From contig JADJEE010000012.1 in NCBI GenBank assembly GCA_016709225.1, positions 496,001-560,000 on the forward strand: a DNA stretch of 64,000 nt, written 5' to 3'. Of this stretch, positions 34,977 through 44,120 are shown one piece after another. Positions within the stretch are counted from its first letter, which is position 1. Each line of letters begins with the position of its first letter. A program made the position numbers and the translations under genes. The notes beneath the pieces were generated by a model. That model was not told where the DNA came from. It did not search any database and saw only the letters and a program-made list of their open reading frames with translations. The DNA is from Deltaproteobacteria bacterium. GTDB taxonomy: Bacteria > Myxococcota_A > Polyangia > Nannocystales > Nannocystaceae.

Positions 34977-36458
34977 GTGTCGACCCCCTCGCCCGCCCCT
35001 GACGTCGCCGGTGCCTCGCGGCCGCGCGCGTGGGTCACCCTCGCCGCCGTCGTGCTCGCGTGGGCGGCCGCGTTCCGCGAGCCGCTGCGGGTGCTGGTGC
35101 TCGGGACCAGCGCGCGCGCACAGCTGCTCGACGCCGCGCTCGTGACCGGCATCGTGGTGTTGGCGATTCGCCGCCGCGGCGCCATGTCGCCGTGGCCGCG
35201 CCCGGCCCTCGCGCCGCTGGCGGTGACCGCCATCGCGGTCCTCGGCCACGCGGCCGTCACACTGACGATCCATGCCGTGGTCGCCAGCGGCATCGCGATG
35301 GTGCTGGCCGCGTGGGGCCTCGCGGGGCTGTGGCTGCCGCAGCGGCGCTGGCTGCAGGCGTTCCCGCTGGTGCTCGCTGGCGTGTGTGCGCTGCCGATCG
35401 GCCCGACGCTGGATCTCTACGTCGGCTTCCCGCTTCGCATGGCGAGCACGCGAGTCACCCACGCGCTGCTGGCAGCGTTCATCGAGGGCGACGTCTCGAT
35501 GCAGACGGTGCTCGTGATCGACGCGGGCACCCGCGGCGTGCAAGTCGATCTGCCGTGCAGCGGTGTGCGCAGCCTCTACTGCGGGGCGATTGCGTGGGCG
35601 GCCGCGACCTGGTTCGAGCACCGCCGCGTGGGCGCACGCTGGCTGCTCGCGAGCGGCGGCTTCGTGATCGCGCTGGTGCTGACCAACCTCGCGCGGGTCA
35701 TCGCGCTGGTCCTGCTGCACACCCACGTCGGCCCGCGGCCCACCGAGTTGCTGCACCTGCCGCTCGGCATGGCCGCGTTCTCGGCGGCCTGCGCAGCGGG
35801 CTGGTGGTTGCTGCACCGCGTGCCCGCGACGCCGGCTGCCGCGGCCACGGCGATCGCCGACGGCCGACGCCTACCGCCGCTTCTGCTCGTGGTGCCGCTG
35901 TTGGCCGTCGCGACGGTGTCACCCCGCGCGTCCGCGCCGACGCAGGTCGCGGTACCGCAGCTGCCGGCCTGGGCCGAGCCGCTGCCGCTCGAGGAGGGCG
36001 AGCGCGCCTCGACCACGGCCCACGGCGCCGATGCGCTCGGCAAGTGGCGCGTCAGCGATCCAACCACCAAGGTCCGCGGTCAGCTGCTGCTGGTGCGCAG
36101 CCGTGACTGGCGCGCGCATCACCAGCCCGACGCGTGCCACCACGCCGCCGGCCGTGCGGTCGTCGACGCGCGCACCGTCTTGCTCGCGCCCGACGTGCCG
36201 GTGCGATGGCTCGCGCTGCGGACCCCGCAGGGTCCCGCGACCGGCGTGTACTGGTTCCAGTCGAGCACCCGCGTCACCGAAGACCACGACGCGCGCGCGT
36301 GGGCCTCGCTGTCGGGCGACACGCAGCCGTGGGTGATGGTCTCGCTGACGCTCGACGGCGCGCGCGATCCCGACGACGCCGAGCTACGCAGCTTCTTGGA
36401 TGTGGTCGGCCACGAGGCCGCCGCGCTCGCCCGCTCCACCGACGAGGAACTCCGATGA
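34977..36458 (+). CDS. Exosortase with extra C-terminal extracytoplasmic domain
   Basis: A 493-aa polytopic protein. The exosortase core has the catalytic cysteine in LPCSGVRSLYC (C194), the arginine in NLARVIAL (R240) and the histidine in ELLHLPLG (H260). About eight membrane helices are seen up to residue 310. The remaining 180 residues form a soluble region with HHQPDACHHAAGR, reminiscent of the EpsI/DUF3485 domain fused to some exosortases. Exosortases are believed to cleave PEP-CTERM tails. The next gene, coupled by an ATGA overlap, encodes a protein with just such a tail. I could not assign an Xrt subtype. Confidence 0.82.
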   Translation: MSTPSPAPDVAGASRPRAWVTLAAVVLAWAAAFREPLRVLVLGTSARAQLLDAALVTGIVVLAIRRRGAMSPWPRPALAPLAVTAIAVLGHAAVTLTIHAVVASGIAMVLAAWGLAGLWLPQRRWLQAFPLVLAGVCALPIGPTLDLYVGFPLRMASTRVTHALLAAFIEGDVSMQTVLVIDAGTRGVQVDLPCSGVRSLYCGAIAWAAATWFEHRRVGARWLLASGGFVIALVLTNLARVIALVLLHTHVGPRPTELLHLPLGMAAFSAACAAGWWLLHRVPATPAAAATAIADGRRLPPLLLVVPLLAVATVSPRASAPTQVAVPQLPAWAEPLPLEEGERASTTAHGADALGKWRVSDPTTKVRGQLLLVRSRDWRAHHQPDACHHAAGRAVVDARTVLLAPDVPVRWLALRTPQGPATGVYWFQSSTRVTEDHDARAWASLSGDTQPWVMVSLTLDGARDPDDAELRSFLDVVGHEAAALARSTDEELR

Positions 36459-39211
36459 CATCGACGTCGCCCCCACCCACCTGGTCCAAGCTCCTGCGCC
36501 GCGCGCTGTCCCTGCGCACCGTCGTGTCGACGGTGTTCTGGTCGTGGCACGCGGTGTGGATCTGCGCGGCGTTGTTCGGCGTGGTGCCGTCGCTGCTCGG
36601 CGAGCTGTGGAGCGCGAGCTGGAACGGGCTCGCCCCCTGGGATCTGACCGCCGCCGTGACGGTGCTCGCGGTCGTGCCGCTGCTGACCGCCGCCGCGGGC
36701 TGGCGCCTGCGCCACGACCCCTGGCGCCTGCTCGGGTTGTTCTACGGCGTCGCGGGGGTCGTGATCACGCTGTTGCTGGTGCGCATCTTCCTCGTGCGCG
36801 AGCTGACCGGCGGTGTCGCGCTGTTGCTGCTCACGCTCGCGACCGGTGCGATGTTCTTCGCCGCGCGGCTGTTCGGCCGCGTCGAGCCACGTACCCGCGG
36901 CGCCGTCGTCGCGACGGCGGTGGGTCACAGCGCGCTCTTGCTGATCGGGCTGTGGATCGCCGCGGCGCTGGGCATCGTCTGCGTGCCGGTGGTGCTGCGC
37001 ATGCTGATGCACGTGCCGGACATGCTCGCTGCGATCGTGCACGTGGTGTCGAGCCCACGACTGTGGCCGAGCGCGTTCACCGGTTTGGCGTTCGCGAGTG
37101 TGGCGGCGTGTCTCGCCGCGGTCGTGCTGGGCCTGCCGTTCGCGGTGCTGGTGCTGTACACGCGGGCGTGGCTCCGCGCGATGCGGGACATGCCCGGTCG
37201 CCACGGTCGCTGGCTCGGGCTCGCGGTCACCGCCGTGACGACGGCGGTATGGCTGGTGGCCTTCGAGGCGGTCGGGGTGCAGCCGCAGCGGGAGGCGCTG
37301 GCCCGCTGCGAGCGGGTGCCCGCCGATGCAGCCGCGCAGCGCGACGACCTCGCCGCGCTCCCGCAGACCCGCGACGGCCTGTTGAACGCGTCCCTCGCCC
37401 CGTATCGCTACTGGGGCGCCCGCGATGCCCACGGCAAGGTCGCACGGATGTACCAAGAGTTGCTGGACACCGACGGCGAGTCGATGCAGGCGCTGTTCGA
37501 TGCGCTGGTCCATCCACTGCTCTACGACGGCGCATCGGAGCACGCCGATCGGCGGCGCGCACTCGCGGCCTACGAGCGCTGCTTCGATCGCCCGCTGCAG
37601 GAGGGCGATCGCGAGGCAGTGTTGCAGGCGCTGTCGGCCACATGGGATCGCTCGAGCGTCGAGGCCGGCCTGCTCGACGTCGGCAACCGCTCGGTGTGGG
37701 TGCGAGAGCAGAGCCTCGACGTTCACGTCGTCGACGACATCGGATCGTTCGAGCTGCACGAGGTGCTGGTCAACCGGACCCCCGAGCGCAAGGAGGTCTT
37801 CTACGCCTTCACACTGCCCGAGCGCGCAGCGGTGACCGGCCTGTGGCTCGGCAACGGCCCCGACCGCACGCAGCGGTGGGCCGCCGACGTCGCGCCGCGC
37901 GGCGCCGCACAGGCGGTCTATCGCGCCGAGGTGCAGCGCCGCGTCGATCCGGCGCTGCTCGAGCAGATCGGGCCGCGACAGTATCGACTGCGGGTGTTCC
38001 CCATCGAGCCGCGGCTCCCTCGCTCGACGAGCGCACCCGAGATGCATGTGTGGCTGACCTGGACCGTGCTCGGTGATGCCGAGGGCTTCGAGCTGCCGAC
38101 GCTCGCCGAAGCGCGCAACCTCGACTGGGACGACGACACCACCCGCAGCCTCGACGGCGAGCGCGTGCACCACGATGGCTGGCTGCCCCCGCGACTGCCC
38201 CGCCCGCTCACGCCGCGGCCGCACGACGCCGACGTGGATGGCGTGCGCGTCCACGTCGAGCCATCGCAGGTCGACGGCGAGCTCGATCGCGACGCGCCGC
38301 TGGCGGTGGTGATCGACAGCTCCTACAGCATGGCCGCGCACGCCGACGCGGCCCGGGAGGTGATCGACGCGCTCGGCCGTCGCGGACAGCGCTTCGACCT
38401 GTTCGTCGCGCCGTCGCCGTTCTCCGCCGAGCTGCCGCGTGTCGTGAGCCCGGACGCGTTCGACCCGGTGTGGTTCGGCGGTCACACGCTCGAGGGCGTG
38501 ATCTCGCAGTTCGACGCCGTGCGCGACGACACTCGCTACCGCGCGGTCGTGGTCGTCACGGACGAGGGTTCGACTGCGTTCGCCGACGACACCATCGCGC
38601 CGCCCACGAGCGGCGTGCCTCGCCCGATCACGACGCTGCCGGCGGAGCTGCGCACGGATGAGCCGGTGTGGCTGCTGCACCTGGGCGCGCTCCCGCGGGG
38701 CTATCGCGACGGTGTCGACGCGCTGGTGCGTCGCAGCGGCGGCGGCGTGGCGCTCGGGCTCGACGCCCTGCTCGAGCGCCTGGGCGACCGCGACGTCGTC
38801 GACGGGCGACGCTGGACCGTGACGCCGACGCCGCTCGACGCCGCGCCCGTCGATGACGCCGCGTTCCTCCCGTTGGCCACCGTGGCAGCCATCGCCGCGG
38901 GCGGGCTCGAGACCGACCTCGACCGCATCCACGCGCTCGCGGTCGAGCAGCGCGTCGTCACGCCGTACTCGTCGATGATCGTGCTCGTCGAGCAGCGCCA
39001 GCGCGCGGCGCTGGCAAAGGCCTCGGCCGCCGACGACCGCTTCGATCGCGAGTTCGAGGGCGGCGTCGAGTCCACCACCGCCCCCGGCGACGGCTTTGGC
39101 GTGTCGGCCACGCCCGAGCCGCACGAGTGGATGCTGCTGCTGCTGTCGGGCCTCGCGCTGGCACTGCGCCCGTGGCAGCGGCGACGCGGGCCATCGATGG
39201 CGGTCGGATGA
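36455..39211 (+). CDS. Multi-pass VIT/VWA membrane protein with PEP-CTERM signal
   Basis: A 918-aa protein. Residues 1 to about 275 hold seven or so membrane segments. A VIT-like domain starts near residue 427 (DIGSFELHEVLVNRTPERKE). A VWA domain begins near residue 612 (LAVVIDSSYSMAAHA, MIDAS motif). The C terminus has ATPEPHEWMLLLLSG, a hydrophobic stretch, then PWQRRR: a classic PEP-CTERM sorting signal (PEP at about 887-889). This layout matches the multi-pass PEP-CTERM family TIGR02921 as I remember it. It directly follows and overlaps the exosortase gene, so it is probably that enzyme's dedicated target. Confidence 0.82.
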   Translation: MTSTSPPPTWSKLLRRALSLRTVVSTVFWSWHAVWICAALFGVVPSLLGELWSASWNGLAPWDLTAAVTVLAVVPLLTAAAGWRLRHDPWRLLGLFYGVAGVVITLLLVRIFLVRELTGGVALLLLTLATGAMFFAARLFGRVEPRTRGAVVATAVGHSALLLIGLWIAAALGIVCVPVVLRMLMHVPDMLAAIVHVVSSPRLWPSAFTGLAFASVAACLAAVVLGLPFAVLVLYTRAWLRAMRDMPGRHGRWLGLAVTAVTTAVWLVAFEAVGVQPQREALARCERVPADAAAQRDDLAALPQTRDGLLNASLAPYRYWGARDAHGKVARMYQELLDTDGESMQALFDALVHPLLYDGASEHADRRRALAAYERCFDRPLQEGDREAVLQALSATWDRSSVEAGLLDVGNRSVWVREQSLDVHVVDDIGSFELHEVLVNRTPERKEVFYAFTLPERAAVTGLWLGNGPDRTQRWAADVAPRGAAQAVYRAEVQRRVDPALLEQIGPRQYRLRVFPIEPRLPRSTSAPEMHVWLTWTVLGDAEGFELPTLAEARNLDWDDDTTRSLDGERVHHDGWLPPRLPRPLTPRPHDADVDGVRVHVEPSQVDGELDRDAPLAVVIDSSYSMAAHADAAREVIDALGRRGQRFDLFVAPSPFSAELPRVVSPDAFDPVWFGGHTLEGVISQFDAVRDDTRYRAVVVVTDEGSTAFADDTIAPPTSGVPRPITTLPAELRTDEPVWLLHLGALPRGYRDGVDALVRRSGGGVALGLDALLERLGDRDVVDGRRWTVTPTPLDAAPVDDAAFLPLATVAAIAAGGLETDLDRIHALAVEQRVVTPYSSMIVLVEQRQRAALAKASAADDRFDREFEGGVESTTAPGDGFGVSATPEPHEWMLLLLSGLALALRPWQRRRGPSMAVG

Positions 39212-39229
39212 CCCACCCGCGCGGAGGCC

Positions 39230-40192
39230 TCACATGCACACGGCGAGCTGCTCCAGCACACCCTGCCCCGGCATGTCGACCGGCTGCCAGGTCGCCACGA
39301 TCACCGCGATGCCGACATCGCCGGGCGCGAACACCAGCGGCTCCGCATAGACCTCGGTGTACGCGTCGCCGTCGGCCGAGACCTGGAACGACATCTCGCC
39401 GCCGCTGGCGACCACGCGCCACCAGGTCTGCCACTCCTCCCACGGCACCACGAACACGTCCTCGTTGGCTTCGCCGACGTAGTTGCGGACCTTGAGGTTG
39501 CCGTCCTCGAGCATCATCAACACGCCGAGCTCGGTCTGCGCCACTCGCAGGTAGATCTGCGTGCCGTTGGTGAACGCCGGCACCTCGAGCCACTGCGCCT
39601 CGAAGATGGCCTCGTCGAAGGCCGGCACGTCGCGCGCGAAGCCGGCGGCGTTGGTCACTCCGTCGTGCAGCACGATGACGAGATGGTCGTCGAGGACCGA
39701 GAGGTCGGCGCCGCTCGTCCACGTCGACCACGGGTCGAAGCTGTCGTCGGCGAAGTCTTCGATCGCGCACGTCAGCGGCACGCCCGCGTCGGGCGGGAGC
39801 TCGGCGGTGGTACCGACACCGGTGTCCGCGCCGCTGCTGCTCGCGCTCGCGGTGCCATCGGTGGTCATGGTGCCGGGACCCTGCGTGGTCGCAACGCCCG
39901 TGAGGCTCGCGTCGGTGACGGAACCAGCGCTGCTCGAGCCATCGGAGGTGAGGCCGAGCGAGGTGCTGGTCTCGTCGCCGCTCGGCTCCACGCAGTGATG
40001 GGCCAGCGCGGTCGGGGCGTGGGCCCCGAAGCGCTGCCGCGACGGGCACGCGTCGTCGGGGAAGCTGCAGTAGCCGACGGCCTCGCAGGTGCCACCGGGG
40101 CACTGCGCCGCGTCCTCGCACGTGAACGCACCGGGACTGCAGCCCGCGAGCGCTACGATCAGCGCGACAGCGCTGCGCGACAGCAAGCCCAT
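39230..40192 (-). CDS. Lipoprotein with Ser/Thr-rich linker and beta-sandwich-like domain
   Basis: A 320-aa protein starting at ATG 40192 (MGLLSRSAVALIVALAGCS; lipobox Cys at residue 18). A Cys-rich segment (CEDAAQCPGGTCEAVGYC) is followed by a Ser/Thr/Gly linker and a domain of about 180 residues with alternating hydrophobics, a concanavalin/LamG-like pattern (FDPWSTWTSGADLSVLDDHLVI). No exact family is assigned. It converges with the VIT/VWA gene. Confidence 0.65.
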   Translation of the reverse strand: MGLLSRSAVALIVALAGCSPGAFTCEDAAQCPGGTCEAVGYCSFPDDACPSRQRFGAHAPTALAHHCVEPSGDETSTSLGLTSDGSSSAGSVTDASLTGVATTQGPGTMTTDGTASASSSGADTGVGTTAELPPDAGVPLTCAIEDFADDSFDPWSTWTSGADLSVLDDHLVIVLHDGVTNAAGFARDVPAFDEAIFEAQWLEVPAFTNGTQIYLRVAQTELGVLMMLEDGNLKVRNYVGEANEDVFVVPWEEWQTWWRVVASGGEMSFQVSADGDAYTEVYAEPLVFAPGDVGIAVIVATWQPVDMPGQGVLEQLAVCM

Positions 40193-40320
40193 CGTCGACC
40201 AGGGTAGCAGAACCCCGGGCATGAACGGGCGGCTGGACCGGAGCCGTGGCGGGGTGTGTGCGGCGCTCACCGACGGCGGTCGATCGACGGCTGCCCGTGG
40301 TCGGATACCATCGCCCTCGC

Positions 40321-42270
40321 TTGGCGCTGCACACGGACATCCGCGATCGCTTCCAGCTGGTGCTCGAACGGTTCCTCATGCGCGGACCGCTGTACCGGCT
40401 GCTGTTCGTCGTCGGCATCGTGGTGGGGGTCTCGGTGGTGGGCGGCTTGATGGTGCTCGGCACCGGTCAGTTCGACGACCCGCTCGACGCGGTGTGGTGG
40501 GCGTTCCTGCGCCTGTCCGATCCCGGCTACCTCGGCGACGACGAAGGCGTGTGGACCCGCGTGGTCTCGACCGGCCTCACCGTCGCGGGCTACGTGCTGT
40601 TCCTCGGGGCCATGATCGCGATCATGACGCAGTGGCTGAACGGCGCCCTGCGTCGGCTCGAGATCGGGCTGACGCCGGTGTCGAACCACGACCACTTCGT
40701 GATCATGGGTTGGACCACCCGCACCGCGACGCTGGTGCAGGAGCTGCTGATGTCCGACGACCGCGTGCAGCTGTTCCTGCGCCTACGGGGCGCGCGGATG
40801 CTGAACGTCGTGGTGATGGCCGAACAGGTCGACGGCGAGGTGCAGCAGGACCTGCGCGAGCGCGTCGGTGCGGCCTATCGCGCGTCGAGCGTCATCCTGC
40901 GCTCGGGCTCACCGCTGCGGCTCGAACACCTGCGACGGGTCGCAACGCTCGAGGCCTCGGCGGTCCTGCTGCCGGCGCCGGAGAGCGGCCACGCCGGCGC
41001 TGGCCCCGACACGCAGACCATCAAGACCCTGCTGTCGCTCTCGGCCTTCACGCAGGAGCACGACATCACGCGCGCGCCGCTGGTGGTCGCCGAGCTACTC
41101 GACGCGCGCAAGATGGTGACCGCACGACGGGCGTATCGCGGTCCGCTCGAGATCATCGCGAGCAACCGCGTGATCTCGAGCCTGATGTGCCAGACCATGC
41201 GCCACCCCGGGCTCTCGCACGCGTTCTCCGGGCTGCTGCGCCACGGCGACGGCAGCGAGATCTACGCCCGCGAGTGCCCGCAGTTCGAGGGCATGCGCTT
41301 CGGTGACCTCGCCGGTGCGTTCCCGGAGGCGGTGCTGCTCGGCGTCGTTCGACGCGAGCACGACGCCGACCGCTCGCTGCTCAATCCCAGCGACGACCTG
41401 GTGGTGCGCGCCGACGATCGCTTCGTCTTGGTCGCCGAGGACTTCGGCGCGACCAGACCTCCGGCGCGCTTCCACCCTGCCAGCTCCGATCGCGGCCAGG
41501 GCATCCCTGCCGCACCGGCGCTCAAGGCCCACCGACGCATCCTCGTGCTGGGCTGGAACCACCACGTGCCCGACATCCTCGGCGAGCTCGACAGCTATCA
41601 GGTCGAACGATTCGAGCTCGTGATCGCCGCGATGGTGCCGCTCGACGTGCGGCTGCGTCACCTCGAGAACCACGAGGTCGTGTGCCACCGCGTCGCGGTC
41701 GAGCACCACGAGATCGACTACACCGTGCCCGGGCAGCTGCGCCGGCTCGACCCTGCGAGCTTCGACAACGTCGTGCTGGTGGCGAACGACTGGGCCGAGA
41801 CCGAGGAGGCTGACGCCCGCACCATCCTCGGCCACCTGTTGCTGCGCGAGATCATCGAGGACGAGCCGACCCCACCGCACGTGCTGGTCGAGCTCAACGA
41901 CCCCGGCAACCTGTCGCTGTTCCAGCGCGGCACCTCCGAGGTCATCATCCCTCCGACGATCCTCAGCCACATCATGGCTCAGGTCGCGCTGCGCCGAGAG
42001 CTGCGGGTGGTGTTCGACGATCTCTTCGGGCCGGAAGGCTCGGAGGTGTTCTTCCGTCCGGCCGCGGAGTACGGCCTGGTCGGCCGCGAAGTCGACTTCG
42101 CCCAGATCCACCAGGCCGTCGCACGGCGCAACGAGACCGCGCTGGGCCTGCGCCTGCGCGGGCGCGGGGACGCAGTCGACGACGAGGTGCTGATCAATCC
42201 ACCCCGCGACCGTCGCTGGCCCCTGCGGGAAGGCGACGACCTGGTGGTGCTCGCGACCTACGCGTGCTGA
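40321..42270 (+). CDS. CASTOR/POLLUX-type ion channel with RCK/TrkA-N domains
   Basis: A protein of about 650 aa. Two to three membrane segments lie at about residues 24-105, with a pore-like loop (FDDPLDAVWWAFLRLSDPGYLGDD). Two RCK/TrkA-N-like domains follow (HDHFVIMGWTTRTATLVQELL and HRRILVLGWNHHVPDILGEL), with a C-terminal TrkA-C-like region. This layout is that of the CASTOR/POLLUX/DMI1 family. The start is uncertain: the frame is open from GTG 40246; GTG 40297, TTG 40321 and ATG 40378 are alternatives. I prefer 40321 because the family usually keeps an RDRF...ERF stretch before helix 1. Confidence 0.78.
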   Translation: MALHTDIRDRFQLVLERFLMRGPLYRLLFVVGIVVGVSVVGGLMVLGTGQFDDPLDAVWWAFLRLSDPGYLGDDEGVWTRVVSTGLTVAGYVLFLGAMIAIMTQWLNGALRRLEIGLTPVSNHDHFVIMGWTTRTATLVQELLMSDDRVQLFLRLRGARMLNVVVMAEQVDGEVQQDLRERVGAAYRASSVILRSGSPLRLEHLRRVATLEASAVLLPAPESGHAGAGPDTQTIKTLLSLSAFTQEHDITRAPLVVAELLDARKMVTARRAYRGPLEIIASNRVISSLMCQTMRHPGLSHAFSGLLRHGDGSEIYARECPQFEGMRFGDLAGAFPEAVLLGVVRREHDADRSLLNPSDDLVVRADDRFVLVAEDFGATRPPARFHPASSDRGQGIPAAPALKAHRRILVLGWNHHVPDILGELDSYQVERFELVIAAMVPLDVRLRHLENHEVVCHRVAVEHHEIDYTVPGQLRRLDPASFDNVVLVANDWAETEEADARTILGHLLLREIIEDEPTPPHVLVELNDPGNLSLFQRGTSEVIIPPTILSHIMAQVALRRELRVVFDDLFGPEGSEVFFRPAAEYGLVGREVDFAQIHQAVARRNETALGLRLRGRGDAVDDEVLINPPRDRRWPLREGDDLVVLATYAC

Positions 42271-42306
42271 CGTCCGCGTGGGCGCACGCGACGTGCACCG
42301 CCTGCG

Positions 42307-42615
42307 TCACACCACGCGCTGCACACCGTCGATCACCGCCGCACGCGGGAGCGGCTCGGGCCGCAGGCCGGCGACGTCGCGTCCGCACGCGCGGCACGAC
42401 GCCGGCGCGCCAGCGCGCCGATGGGTCTCGGAGATCAGACACACACCGCCGAACAGCAGCAGCGGCACCAAGCCGACGATGAACGGCCCGACCAACGAGG
42501 CGCCGAGCACCGAGACGAAGGCGTAGCCCCACGCGCACACCTGCGCGAGCCGCCACAGCGGATGGGGACGACCGACGGCGAGCGCATCACAGTGGGGGCA
42601 ACGCAGCAGTGTCAT
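42307..42615 (-). CDS. Zinc-ribbon two-helix membrane protein
   Basis: A 102-aa protein beginning MTLLRCPHCDALAVG. A CxxC pair (CPHC) at residues 6-9 and a second (CRAC) near residue 79 flank a hydrophobic region with two membrane segments. This looks like a small zinc-ribbon membrane protein. GGAGG lies 9 nt upstream. It is divergent from the TetR gene and likely under the same two palindromes. Function unknown. Confidence 0.6.
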   Translation of the reverse strand: MTLLRCPHCDALAVGRPHPLWRLAQVCAWGYAFVSVLGASLVGPFIVGLVPLLLFGGVCLISETHRRAGAPASCRACGRDVAGLRPEPLPRAAVIDGVQRVV

Positions 42616-42669
42616 GACCTCGAACCTCCGAAGCGGTCGCCGCCCGGCGACCTCGGACGGACAACGGAG

Positions 42670-42685
42670 ACTATCGATCGATAGT
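42670..42685. promoter_or_regulatory. 16-bp perfect palindrome, candidate TetR operator 1
   Basis: ACTATCGATCGATAGT is a perfect palindrome between the divergent zinc-ribbon and TetR genes. It shares the CTATCG/CGATAG core with the second site 23 bp away (centre to centre), about two helical turns. Confidence 0.75.
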
Positions 42686-42692
42686 TTCATGG

Positions 42693-42708
42693 CCTATCGA
42701 GCGATAGG
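42693..42708. promoter_or_regulatory. Near-perfect palindrome, candidate TetR operator 2
   Basis: CCTATCGAGCGATAGG has 7-bp perfect arms around a 2-bp centre. With operator 1 it forms a pair typical of autoregulated TetR genes. It lies 52 nt before the chosen TetR start and makes an upstream in-frame ATG (42689) an unlikely start, since that codon lies between the two sites. Confidence 0.75.
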
Positions 42709-42760
42709 TCACCGGCAGGGGTCATCGCGCGGCGCTTGGAATTCCGGTAACTTGCAGCCG

Positions 42761-43441
42761 ATGGCGCGCGCCCCCCGGACCGCCCGACGCGGCAGCGGAC
42801 GCCCCGCGACACCGGTCGACCGACGTCGTGAGGTGCTCGAGGCTGCGCTCGAGCTGATCGCCGAGCGCGGCTACGCGGGGGCCTCGCTGCGGGTGCTCGC
42901 GCAGCGCGTGGGCATGCAGCAGCCCAGCCTCTATCACTACTTTCGGACCAAGGAGGAGCTCATCGAGCAGATCCTCGCGACCTTCTCGGCCGACATGCTC
43001 GCGATTGGTGGCGCCGCGCCACCAAGCACGCTCGACGAGGTTCCGCAGTGGATCCGTGACCGCGTCATCGCGCTGTACGAGACCCGCACGCATCCGCTGT
43101 TCGTGCGAGTGATGTTCCAGGTCTCGCGCCTGCACCCGCGCTACGGCAGGCTCATGCGCGAGTTCTTCGTCGACCGCGTCGACGAGGCCATGCGCGCGTT
43201 CGCGATGCCATTCGTCGAACGCGGCGAGATCGACGAGGACAGCGTGGTGTTCGCCGGGCGCCTGGCCGTCAACGCGCTGGGCCTGCGCCTGATGGAGGAG
43301 CGGGTGTTGTTCGACGATCGTCCGCTGTCGCCCTCGGTCTACGCCTACGCCGATTTCGTGGTCGAGGCGATGCGCGCGTTGCTGCGACAGTTCGCCCGTC
43401 CGCCGGCACGCCCACGCGCGAGCCGAACCCGACGCCGCTGA
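42761..43441 (+). CDS. TetR-family transcriptional regulator
   Basis: A 226-aa regulator. The helix-turn-helix is at about residues 39-65 (GYAGASLRVLAQRVGMQQPSLYHYFRTKEEL). The C-terminal ligand domain includes a helical segment, VIALYETRTHPLFVRVMFQVS. An Arg/Pro-rich tail ends the protein. ATG 42761 is chosen because the upstream alternative lies within the operator region. It probably represses itself and the divergent zinc-ribbon gene. The ligand cannot be told from sequence. Confidence 0.85.
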   Translation: MARAPRTARRGSGRPATPVDRRREVLEAALELIAERGYAGASLRVLAQRVGMQQPSLYHYFRTKEELIEQILATFSADMLAIGGAAPPSTLDEVPQWIRDRVIALYETRTHPLFVRVMFQVSRLHPRYGRLMREFFVDRVDEAMRAFAMPFVERGEIDEDSVVFAGRLAVNALGLRLMEERVLFDDRPLSPSVYAYADFVVEAMRALLRQFARPPARPRASRTRRR

Positions 43442-43473
43442 CGCGCGCGATGGGCCAGTCGCTCCACCCTCGT

Positions 43474-44082
43474 TCAGCGCGCGCGCGGCCGCGTCACGAT
43501 CGCGAGCACCAGCGACGCGGCCAACACGACATCGACCGCGCGCCCGAGGCTGACGCCGGCCAGCGCCTGTAGCCGACACCACGCCGCGACGCCGGCGACG
43601 ACGATCGCGCCCCAGCGCATGGTCGCGAGCGCCGTGAGCCGCTTTCCGCCCGGCGCGGCCATGCCCGAGCGCACGTAGACCACCGCGCCGACCACCGCGA
43701 AGCCGAGCAGCGGCAGCGCGGCAACGGCCTGTCCGTGGCGCCACACCACGAACGCGACCAACAGCAGCTGCCCGTGCATGAGCCCGATCGGGCCGCGCAG
43801 CACGTCGCGCGCGGCGTCGTGCAGTCGCGGCCACGCCACGCCCAGCACCGCGAGTCCGAACAGGAACGGGGAGCCGAACCCCGACAGCATCAGCACGCCC
43901 TGCAGCAGGCCCCGCTGGAACTCCGCGATCAATAGCGCGACGAAGCTGCGGCCGTCGGGCGTGATCGGCAGCGCGGCGGCGATGACGATCGCCAGCCCGC
44001 ACGCATGCGCAAGCCATGGGATCGTCGTTGGCGTCGCGGCGACGGGCTCGGCGGTGGCGTTCTCCGGTGAATCCGACACCAC
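43474..44082 (-). CDS. Integral membrane protein of unknown function
   Basis: About 202 aa with five to six hydrophobic segments (for example LAIVIAAALPITP, GLAVLGVAWP, LLLVAFVVW, LLGFAVVGAVVYV, AIVVAGVAAWC, VVLAASLVLAIV). The start is GTG 44082 or GTG 44079. The open frame upstream to 44781 only mirrors the C-lectin lipoprotein on the other strand. No family recognised. It is divergent from the lipoprotein at 44121. Confidence 0.55.
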   Translation of the reverse strand: MVSDSPENATAEPVAATPTTIPWLAHACGLAIVIAAALPITPDGRSFVALLIAEFQRGLLQGVLMLSGFGSPFLFGLAVLGVAWPRLHDAARDVLRGPIGLMHGQLLLVAFVVWRHGQAVAALPLLGFAVVGAVVYVRSGMAAPGGKRLTALATMRWGAIVVAGVAAWCRLQALAGVSLGRAVDVVLAASLVLAIVTRPRAR

Positions 44083-44120
44083 CGCATCATCGCACGACGC
44101 CCGCCTGCTACGATGGCCGG

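Noticed and set aside
36119..39124. 1001-codon minus-strand open frame opposite the exosortase target gene
   Set aside because: Only a high-GC shadow; the + strand has membrane helices, VIT, VWA and a PEP-CTERM tail.
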